Assembly: GCF_030056735.1 (NCBI RefSeq)
Contig: NZ_JASHKN010000010.1
Span: 14,122-78,121, forward strand
From: Rhodococcus sp. IEGM 1409
Lineage (GTDB): Bacteria; Actinomycetota; Actinomycetes; Mycobacteriales; Mycobacteriaceae
Direction of reading: 5' to 3'
DNA length: 64,000 bases
Shown: piece after piece, positions 57,646-64,000 of the stretch
Layout: each line of letters starts with the position of its first letter
Position numbering within the stretch: position 1 is the stretch's first letter
Notes under the pieces: model-generated
The model's input: the letters and a program-made list of their open reading frames with translations, nothing else
Database searches by the model: none
What the model was told of the DNA's origin: nothing
Translations under genes and position numbers: made by a program

Positions 57646-59520
57646 GTGGATACCGTGAACACGACCGATGACCAGTCCGATTCCGAAGTCGAGTTGATCG
57701 AACGCAGCGCGACGTCGGATCGTCTGTTGGCGCAGCGGACGTTGTTCACCGGAACTTCGCCTGTCGCCAGTGACGAACTGTATGCGGTGACCAAGGTCGG
57801 AATGTCGACGCGATCGCGGTTCGAGTTGCGGCTTCAACCGGGGGCCGTCGCACACACCAACACCTTCTTCGGTCGATTTCCGGCCAGCTACTGGCAGCGC
57901 TGGACCAACGTCACCGAGGTCACCGTCACCGCGCACGTTGTGGCCGATACCGCTTGCCGCATCCAAATCCAGGCCTCGGACATCGGTGGTCACCGCCGGA
58001 TCGTGACGAACGTCGTCGTGACCGGCGACGAACGAGTGTCCATGACCGCCCCGCTCGATACCTTCGTCGACGGCGGGGCGCTGTGGCTGCAGTTCGAAGC
58101 GCAGGGTGGCGGCGCGGTAGTCGACGACGTGGAATGGACCGTCGCCTCGCCGGAGTCGATTCGCCCGGTAGCCGTGGCGATCTGCACGTTCAATCGTGCG
58201 GACGACTGCGCACGCACGGTCGAGGCCCTCGCGTCCGACGAGCGTGTACTCGCGTTGCTCGACGCTCTGTACGTCGTCGATCAGGGAACGGATCCGGTCG
58301 AGAGCCGTGAGCTGTTCCAGGAAGTGTCGAAGAAGTTCGGTTCGCGGTTGCAGTATCTGCGGCAGGCGAACCTGGGTGGTGCTGGCGGATTCACGCGGGG
58401 CCTGTACGAAGCGTCGGCGGCCGGACCGCACGCCGACGTGATCTTGATGGACGATGACATTCTGTGCGAGCCCGAATCGGTTCTTCGACTGAGTGCGTTC
58501 GCGAACATGACGACGGAGCCGGCTTTGATCGGCGCCCAGATGCTCTTCCTGTTCAACCCCGACTTCCTGTTGGCTTCGGGTGAACGCGTCGATCTGGGCA
58601 CCCTGCAGCGTGGTGTACCGACCGACGAGCACGGTGTTCGCAACCGGAGTGTGCTCGAGAAGCTGCCGGAACGTCGCGTGGATGCCGAATACAACGGCTG
58701 GTGGTCTTGCCTGATCCCTGCTGAAGCCATCGAGCGGATCGGATTGCCACTGCCGGTTTTCTTCCAGTGGGACGACGTCGAGTACAGCTTGCGGGCCGGG
58801 CGGGCCGGGATTCCCACCATCACGTTGCCTTCGGCTGCTGTGTGGCATGCGGACTTCTACTGGAAGGACGTCGACGGTTTTGCGCACTACTTCAGTACGC
58901 GCAACGGACTCATCACCGCTTCGCTCGACCCGGGGTTTGCACCCAAAACTCTCGCGAAGCAGCTCTCCCGGGACATTTCGCATTCGATCGTGGGTTTGCA
59001 GTACGGCCTTGCGCACACGCAACTCCGGGCGATCGAGGGATTCCTCGAGGGGCCGGCAGGTTTGGCGGATGGTGGGCAGAAGGCGCTTGCCGCGATCAAC
59101 CAGGAGCGTAAGCGCTTCCCCGAGACGGTAACTCGCCCCGCGTCGGAGCTGCCGGGAAGGCTGCCGATCCGTCGCGTTGCGCCGAGCCCGAAACCTGGTC
59201 TGTGGACAGACCTCGTTCTCGCGAAACGTGCTGTGACGCAGGCGCGTAACCACCTCGAACGGGGTCCGGTGGCGATCTCGTACGAAGACGCGCAGTGGTG
59301 GCACGTCGGACGTTTCGATCACGTCTTCGTCACCGATGCTTCGCAGGGAGGCGTGCGTGAACGCCGCTTCGACAGCGAGAAGGCCGCCGAGATGAGCGGC
59401 CGCCTCGCCGGCGTGATGAAGAGGTTCCTCGCCGAAGCGCCAAGTGTTGCTGAGGCATTCGCTCGGGAATTCCCGCAGCTCACCAGCCGGGAGAACTGGG
59501 CTCGCCTGTACGAGAAGTGA
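57646..59520 (+). CDS. Second GlfT2-like galactofuranosyltransferase
   Basis: A 624-residue paralogue of GlfT2 with the same three-part build: a beta-rich N-terminal domain with FGRFPASYWQRW (compare FNAFPASYWRRW in GlfT2), a GT-A core, and a helical C-terminus. Catalytic elements are kept: VILMDDDILCEP, QWDDVEYSLRAG and VWHADFYW, plus the NLGGAGGFTRG acceptor-side loop. The polymerase could build a distinct galactofuran or extend side chains. M. tuberculosis, as I recall, has only one GlfT2. GTG 57646 fits the promoter; GTG 57619 and 57655 are alternatives. It ends three bases before a convergent gene. Confidence 0.85.
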   Translation: MDTVNTTDDQSDSEVELIERSATSDRLLAQRTLFTGTSPVASDELYAVTKVGMSTRSRFELRLQPGAVAHTNTFFGRFPASYWQRWTNVTEVTVTAHVVADTACRIQIQASDIGGHRRIVTNVVVTGDERVSMTAPLDTFVDGGALWLQFEAQGGGAVVDDVEWTVASPESIRPVAVAICTFNRADDCARTVEALASDERVLALLDALYVVDQGTDPVESRELFQEVSKKFGSRLQYLRQANLGGAGGFTRGLYEASAAGPHADVILMDDDILCEPESVLRLSAFANMTTEPALIGAQMLFLFNPDFLLASGERVDLGTLQRGVPTDEHGVRNRSVLEKLPERRVDAEYNGWWSCLIPAEAIERIGLPLPVFFQWDDVEYSLRAGRAGIPTITLPSAAVWHADFYWKDVDGFAHYFSTRNGLITASLDPGFAPKTLAKQLSRDISHSIVGLQYGLAHTQLRAIEGFLEGPAGLADGGQKALAAINQERKRFPETVTRPASELPGRLPIRRVAPSPKPGLWTDLVLAKRAVTQARNHLERGPVAISYEDAQWWHVGRFDHVFVTDASQGGVRERRFDSEKAAEMSGRLAGVMKRFLAEAPSVAEAFAREFPQLTSRENWARLYEK

Positions 59521-59523
59521 GCC

Positions 59524-60351
59524 TTAACGCACTATCTTGACGATGACCTGCTCGTTGTCGACGGTGTACCCCAGGTATTCGAACGAGATGCCGGTGCGTG
59601 TGACGAACTCCGTCCACGCCCGGTACTCGTGCTGCTGCCACCCGGGATAGTTGAAGAACTCGTCGAAGACGACGATCGACCCGGGTACCAGTCGGTCGCC
59701 AAGGAGATCGAGCACCGTCTTGGTGGACGAGTAGAGGTCGGCGTCGAGGTGGAGGAAGGCCACGGGGCCGGGTTCGTCGTTCAGGAACGCGGGCAATGTG
59801 TGCTCGAAGAGGCCCGGAACAAGTTGCGCCCCAGGTACTTCGGGAATGGATTCCTGAGCGAACTCGCCGACCGGGAACCCGGTCCGCCACGTTTGCGGAA
59901 GGCCGGAGAACACGTCGAAACCCGCGACGGTTCCCTCGCGTTCGGTGAATGCCTCCGCGACGATCCTGAGTGTGGTTCCGCTGGCAACGCCGAATTCGAG
60001 TGCCATGCCAGGTATTTCGATCAAGCCCAGTGCATGGCGCAGCGTGTCGTGTGGGTGGCCGAATGTCTCGGCGACTCGAAGGTGTTCGAGGATGAACTCG
60101 GCAGTCGATGCCGTCGCTTCGAGGTCCACGGCGTAGGCCAGATCCCGCCGTTGACGAAATTCCAACTCGTCGATCCTGGACCGGAGGCCCGCGATATCAC
60201 CGCGGGCCCCGGCCAGTTCGTCACGTGAGAGCGTCAGCGCATCGAGGATCTGCTGCGTGCGATCTGCGTTGCGCCGATCTGAGGCCTCGACCACCTCGGA
60301 TACCGCACGCTGAAGCTTGGTCCTGGCGCTGGAACGGAACTGCTCGAACAT
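59524..60351 (-). CDS. TylF/MycF-like O-methyltransferase with coiled coil
   Basis: A 275-residue class I SAM methyltransferase. Residues of about 5-70 are polar and helical, probably a coiled coil. The catalytic domain follows with the SAM-binding loop ALEFGVASGTTLR near residue 117, then FLHLDADLYSSTKTVLDLL and IVVFDEFFNYPGW with the acidic metal-binding residues of TylF/MycF sugar methyltransferases. A wall-sugar methyl cap is plausible from the surroundings. It is downstream of rsgA on the same strand with a 46-base gap. Confidence 0.82.
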   Translation of the reverse strand: MFEQFRSSARTKLQRAVSEVVEASDRRNADRTQQILDALTLSRDELAGARGDIAGLRSRIDELEFRQRRDLAYAVDLEATASTAEFILEHLRVAETFGHPHDTLRHALGLIEIPGMALEFGVASGTTLRIVAEAFTEREGTVAGFDVFSGLPQTWRTGFPVGEFAQESIPEVPGAQLVPGLFEHTLPAFLNDEPGPVAFLHLDADLYSSTKTVLDLLGDRLVPGSIVVFDEFFNYPGWQQHEYRAWTEFVTRTGISFEYLGYTVDNEQVIVKIVR

Positions 60352-60397
60352 GGCAACCTCTCGTCGGGATCACCCCCATGCTGCCAGGCTTTCTTCG

Positions 60398-61483
60398 CTA
60401 GCGGTCTCGACCGCGGTAGTGACTCTTGAGTTGTCGGGAGATCACCTTGATCTCCCGCGTCCTCTCTGCCTGCAGGCGAGCATCGCTTCGCGCGGCATTC
60501 CACGCGTTCTCTCGCTGTAGTTTCCGGTAGCTCGCGAGCCTCCGCTCGTCGACATCGCCACGCCCGAGTGCGCCCAGGACTGCGCATCCCGGCTCGGAGT
60601 TGTGTGCGCAATCGGAGAATCGGCACTCTGCAATCAGCTCCTCGATCTCGGGGAACGTCTTGTCGATCCCCTCCGCAGCGTTCCACATGCCAACCCCTCG
60701 CAGGCCGGGTGTGTCGATCAGCGTCCGGTCGCCGGAGAAGGGGATCAACTCTCTGGTGACGGTGGTGTGGCGTCCCTTTCCGTCGCCGGCCCGAACGCGA
60801 CCGGTCTCGAGTCGGTTGTTGCCGGCGGTCTCTGCGAGGAGGGCGTTCGCGAGCGTCGACTTACCGGCGCCGGATGGACCGAGTATCGCCACGGTGCCGT
60901 CCAGAACTGCATCGAGTACATCCATTCCTTCGTTGGTCTCGGCACTGACAGCCAGCACTGTTGCGCCGGGCGCAATGGCGGAGACTTCGGCGAGAGTTTC
61001 GGAGATATATTGAGCTGCATCGGATTTGGTGAGTACGACGACAGGTGTTGCGCCGCTCTCCCAGGTGAGTGCGAGTAGTCGCTCGATGCGCCCGAGATCG
61101 ACGTCGCCGTCCGAAGCCGTGGCGATGACGACGGTATCGACATTTGCCGCCAGAATCTGGCCTTCCGATTTCCCGGATGCCGAGGACCGAACGATGCTGC
61201 TCGATCGGGGGAGTATCGAAGTGACCGTGTGCATCTCGGGTTCGCGTGAGTCCCGTATCTCGGCCACGGCCACCCAGTCACCCGTGCACAGTGGGCCGGT
61301 ACACCGTGGATCGCTGCCCCAGAGTGCGCGGACCGCGCCTTCGGAGACGGCCACGTCACACCGGCCGCGGTCGACGCGAAGAATGCGCCCGGGCACGGAG
61401 TCCGGTGGAGTCAGGGCAGTGAATTTGTTCGAAAGTGTTGCGTTCCAACCGTATTCGGTCAGGGGCGTGCTGTTTTCCGACAT
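60398..61483 (-). CDS. rsgA: Ribosome small-subunit-dependent GTPase RsgA
   Basis: A 361-residue circularly permuted GTPase that acts late in 30S ribosome assembly. An N-terminal OB-fold (GRILRVDRGRCDVAV) precedes the GTPase domain, whose motifs run in the permuted order G4 (VVLTKSDAA), G1 (GPSGAGKSTLANALL) and G3 (DTPGLRGVG). A C-terminal zinc-binding cluster follows with CRFSDCAHNSEPGC. ATG 61483 has GAGG upstream; the frame opens 27 codons earlier with atypical sequence. It is an odd ribosome gene among cell wall genes. Confidence 0.94.
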   Translation of the reverse strand: MSENSTPLTEYGWNATLSNKFTALTPPDSVPGRILRVDRGRCDVAVSEGAVRALWGSDPRCTGPLCTGDWVAVAEIRDSREPEMHTVTSILPRSSSIVRSSASGKSEGQILAANVDTVVIATASDGDVDLGRIERLLALTWESGATPVVVLTKSDAAQYISETLAEVSAIAPGATVLAVSAETNEGMDVLDAVLDGTVAILGPSGAGKSTLANALLAETAGNNRLETGRVRAGDGKGRHTTVTRELIPFSGDRTLIDTPGLRGVGMWNAAEGIDKTFPEIEELIAECRFSDCAHNSEPGCAVLGALGRGDVDERRLASYRKLQRENAWNAARSDARLQAERTREIKVISRQLKSHYRGRDR

Positions 61484-61638
61484 GGTGATTGTGTCCTCGA
61501 GTACGAAGAAGTGTGAATGTTGACGGTGCTGAAACTGCGGAACACGACAGTCATCAATACTCACTCCTCGAAAATCTCAGGACGCACCATGCGTCGGATC
61601 AGAATCGTCTCAGCCGCGGGCGCGACTGTGCAACTGAT

Positions 61639-62535
61639 TTAACTCGGACGTTCGAACTTTTCTTGCCGGCCGAGTTTGCGCAGTCGCATCCACTCGCGCA
61701 GTCCTGCCGGATCGCGGCGTGTGATCAGAAAGTACCAGCCGAACCGAACCCATTCCTGCGGAAGCAGTTTCCGCATTCCCGGTTGGGCGAGGATGTATCC
61801 ACGGTTGCGGTACGTGAAGTAGCGCTTCGTGTCGTTGTCGGGGTACTGCGTGTGCATGCGTCCGCCGAGGATCGGCTTGAACTCGTCCGCGCCGTTGGGG
61901 TGGACGTAAGCAGTTTGCAGGCAGGTACCGAACTTCAGGCCGGAACGCACGAGGCGACGGTGTACCTCGACCTCGTCGCCGCGGACGAACAGGCGTAGAT
62001 CCGGAACTCCGACGGCATCGATCGCGTCGGCGGTGAACAGTGCGCCGTTGAAGAGAGACGCGATACCGGGCAGGAGATCCTCGTCGCCGAGTTCGGAACG
62101 CAATCGGCGCCACGACGTGCCGCGGCGCAGTGGGAAAGCGAGGCGGTCGGGGTTGTCGATGTCGCAGACGACGGGGGAGACCTCGGCCAAGTCGTTCCGA
62201 ATTGCACAGTCGAGCAGTGTTTCCAGGACTTCGGGGCCCTCCGGGCGCCCGTCGTCGTCGGCGAGCCAGACGCGGTCGGCGCCGAGCGAAAGTGCGTAGA
62301 GAATGCCCAGAGCAAATCCTCCGGCACCGCCGAGATTGTGCTGAGAACCGATGTAACTGGTCGGCAGTGGAGCGCTGTCGACCAGCTCTTTCACATCAGC
62401 TTCGTCGGCATTGTCGACGACAACCAGATGATCGAGCGGACGCGACTGGGTGCTGAGGACCTTCAAGGATTCGGCCAGCAGTTCACGACGCTTGTGCGTG
62501 ACGACGACCCCGATGATTTTCTCGGGTGCGCTCAC
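61639..62535 (-). CDS. glfT1: Galactofuranosyltransferase GlfT1
   Basis: A 298-residue GT2 enzyme (Rv3782 is about 304) that adds the first galactofuranose residues to the rhamnosyl linker before GlfT2 takes over. The start VVVTHKRRELLAESLKVL, the loop IGSQHNLGGAGGFALG, the DDD triplet in WLADDDGRPEG and FVRGDEVEVHRRL are typical. Its ATG overlaps the Wzt-like gene by four bases, so it is the third gene of an export/priming operon. The 5' neighbours are the transporter that moves the finished galactan lipid. Confidence 0.93.
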   Translation of the reverse strand: MSAPEKIIGVVVTHKRRELLAESLKVLSTQSRPLDHLVVVDNADEADVKELVDSAPLPTSYIGSQHNLGGAGGFALGILYALSLGADRVWLADDDGRPEGPEVLETLLDCAIRNDLAEVSPVVCDIDNPDRLAFPLRRGTSWRRLRSELGDEDLLPGIASLFNGALFTADAIDAVGVPDLRLFVRGDEVEVHRRLVRSGLKFGTCLQTAYVHPNGADEFKPILGGRMHTQYPDNDTKRYFTYRNRGYILAQPGMRKLLPQEWVRFGWYFLITRRDPAGLREWMRLRKLGRQEKFERPS

Positions 62536-63338
62536 GGGGTGTTCTCCCGTTCCATTTCCTTGAGGACGTGACGCACATGTTCGGCGGCGTCGTCACCTTC
62601 GTAGGCGCGCACGACGTCTTCGATGTCGCCTTGCATGCGGATCTGGCCGTGGTCGATCCACATCGCGCTGTTGCACAGCTGGGCGAGGAATTCGTTGGAG
62701 TGGCTGGCGAATACCAGGATGCCGGAGCGTTCCACCAGCTTCTGCAGCCGGATGCGAGCCTTCTTCATGAATTCGGCGTCGACGGCACCGATGCCCTCGT
62801 CGAGAAGCAGGATCTCGGGATCGATACTGGTCACGACGCCCATGGCAACGCGAACGCGCATGCCGGTGGAGTAGGTGCGAAGCGGCATCGAGAGGTATTC
62901 ACCGAGTTCGGTGAAGTCGGCGATCTCGTCCATTTTCGCGAGCATCTGCTTACGGGTCTGACCGAGGAACAGGCCACGGATGATGATGTTCTCGTAGCCG
63001 GAGATCTCCGGGTCCATGCCGACACCGAGGTCGAAGACGGGTGCGACGCGTCCGCGAATGCTGGCGGATCCCCGGGTCGGTTCGTAGATTCCGGAGAGCA
63101 GGCGCAGCAGGGTGGATTTGCCGGCGCCGTTGTGGCCCACGAGCCCGATGCGGTCGCCTTCCTTGAGCGTCATCGTGATGTCGCGGAGCGCTTCGACGAC
63201 AACGACATCGGAGTCGTTGCGGCCGATGGATCCTCCGGCTTTGCCGAGGAAAGCCTTCTTGAGCGAGCGGGATTTCGCGTCGAAGATCGGGAAGTCGACG
63301 CACGCGTTCTGCGTGTGGATGCTGACTGGCTGACTCAT
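62532..63338 (-). CDS. Galactan ABC exporter ATPase (Wzt-like)
   Basis: A 268-residue ABC ATPase of the polysaccharide export class, matching Rv3781. Walker A is GHNGAGKST near residue 69, the signature is YSTGMRVRVAM, Walker B is ILLLDEGIGAVD, and the switch histidine is in FASHSNEF. There is no C-terminal sugar-binding extension. With the adjacent permease it should export the lipid-linked galactan for arabinan addition outside. It overlaps glfT1 by four bases and starts nine bases after the permease gene. Confidence 0.92.
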   Translation of the reverse strand: MSQPVSIHTQNACVDFPIFDAKSRSLKKAFLGKAGGSIGRNDSDVVVVEALRDITMTLKEGDRIGLVGHNGAGKSTLLRLLSGIYEPTRGSASIRGRVAPVFDLGVGMDPEISGYENIIIRGLFLGQTRKQMLAKMDEIADFTELGEYLSMPLRTYSTGMRVRVAMGVVTSIDPEILLLDEGIGAVDAEFMKKARIRLQKLVERSGILVFASHSNEFLAQLCNSAMWIDHGQIRMQGDIEDVVRAYEGDDAAEHVRHVLKEMERENTP

Positions 63339-63347
63339 GTGTTTCCT

Positions 63348-64000
63348 CTAGACCCAGTAGGGCACGCGTGCCCGGTACTTGCGGAGTGCCAGGATCGCGA
63401 CGGCCCAGCCGACGACGGTGAAGGCGATGACGATGTACCAGTGGTAGGCCTGCTGGTCGGCTCCGATGAGTGGTGCTCGGATGATCTCGAGGTAGTGGTA
63501 CAGCGGATTTAGTTCGGCGAGCCGGACTCGCTCGCTGGCTTGCCCACCCTGGTCCTTGAGGGCCTGAGTTGTCCACATGATCGGTGTCAGCACGAACAGC
63601 AGCAGCGTCATGCTGCCCAGGATGGGAGCGATGTCGCGGTACCGGGTGGAGAAGATGCCGAAGACGATAGACACCCACAGCGTGTTCGCGACGATCAGCA
63701 CGAATGCCGGTATTGCCGCGAGCGCAGTCCAGCTCATGTTCTGCCAGATGCTGAACGCGAACAACAGAACTATGTAGATCGCGAAGTTGTGTGCGAAGAA
63801 CAGCACCTGCCGCCACACCAGTCGGTACACATGCACGCTCAGCGCCGACGGCAACTGCTTGATCAGGCCCTCGTTGGCGATGAAGACCTCGGAGCCTTCG
63901 AGGATGCCCGCACTGATCAGGTTCCACACGATCAGCCCGACCGTGACGTACGGCAGGAACTCCTTGAGCGGAATGTTCAGCAGCGCGGAGTACAGAAGAC
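63348..64000 (-). CDS. Galactan ABC exporter permease (Wzm-like), 5' end missing
   Basis: A partial ABC-2 type permease: 216 codons are visible and the frame runs without a stop to the window edge, so the apparent start at 63929 is internal. Five hydrophobic segments are present, with the family motifs IANEGLIKQLPSALSVHVYRLVWRQ (in part) and STRYRDIAPILGSM. The C-terminal LNPLYHYLEIIRAPL is typical of Wzm-type proteins. It pairs with the Wzt-like ATPase nine bases downstream. About 60-80 N-terminal residues are probably missing. Confidence 0.9.
   Translation of the reverse strand, partial: LLYSALLNIPLKEFLPYVTVGLIVWNLISAGILEGSEVFIANEGLIKQLPSALSVHVYRLVWRQVLFFAHNFAIYIVLLFAFSIWQNMSWTALAAIPAFVLIVANTLWVSIVFGIFSTRYRDIAPILGSMTLLLFVLTPIMWTTQALKDQGGQASERVRLAELNPLYHYLEIIRAPLIGADQQAYHWYIVIAFTVVGWAVAILALRKYRARVPYWV

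Overview
The window looks like a chromosomal segment of a mycolic-acid-containing actinomycete, most probably Rhodococcus, with Nocardia or a relative as the alternative. The reasons are moderately high GC, many GTG starts, a complete mycolic acid condensation operon (FadD32, Pks13, AccD4), mycolyltransferases, a near-complete set of arabinogalactan enzymes, an MspA-type porin and only two Emb arabinosyltransferases (Mycobacterium tuberculosis has three). No tRNA, rRNA, CRISPR array, insertion sequence or prophage was recognised. Comparisons with M. tuberculosis genes are from memory, not from a database search.

Region 1 (1-3841) is general metabolism: the tail of an amino acid permease, a thiolase, an acyl-CoA dehydrogenase and a metallo-beta-lactamase-fold hydrolase.

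Region 2 (3911-10348) is a tightly overlapping operon for galactan synthesis and arabinose donor supply: glf, glfT2, a PAP2 phosphatase, the decaprenyl-phosphate phosphoribosyltransferase and aftB. Region 3 (10680-25230) makes and attaches mycolic acids: two mycolyltransferases (one with LGFP repeats), a DUF732-type lipoprotein, a Culp6-like cutinase, an inserted LLM-family oxidoreductase, then fadD32-pks13-accD4.

Region 4 (25227-27150) is a LysR/EamA exporter pair fitted exactly between the stop codons of accD4 and an emb gene. Region 5 (27147-33810) holds the two emb genes on the minus strand. Region 6 (33860-39152) is a regulatory and membrane block with no counterpart in the mycobacterial emb locus: an XRE regulator divergent from a methionine aminopeptidase, a polytopic membrane protein, an MspA-type porin, an ANTAR-like membrane protein and a TetR regulator. 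Region 7 (39226-43898) resumes the arabinan pathway with aftA, dprE2, dprE1 and a divergent gtrA gene.

Region 8 (43953-47839) contains a PIN-domain protein, an alpha/beta hydrolase, an ATP-grasp protein and an HtrA-like protease. Region 9 (47890-50475) supplies dTDP-rhamnose (rmlC, rmlA, rmlB), the sugar of the arabinogalactan linker. Region 10 (50479-59520) is the least familiar part. It has a flippase-like membrane protein, a hexapeptide acyltransferase, a DegT-type aminotransferase, a Gfo/Idh/MocA oxidoreductase, a YfhO-like membrane protein, a family 2 glycosyltransferase and a second full-length GlfT2-like protein. Together these could make, lipid-link and export an acylated amino sugar for the cell wall. 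Region 11 (59524-64000) has a TylF-like methyltransferase, rsgA, glfT1 and the Wzt/Wzm-type galactan exporter, cut by the window edge.

In regulation, many genes start 6-8 bases after a TANNNT -10 element, so leaderless transcription appears common. Several intergenic regions carry clean dyads or repeats that could be operators.
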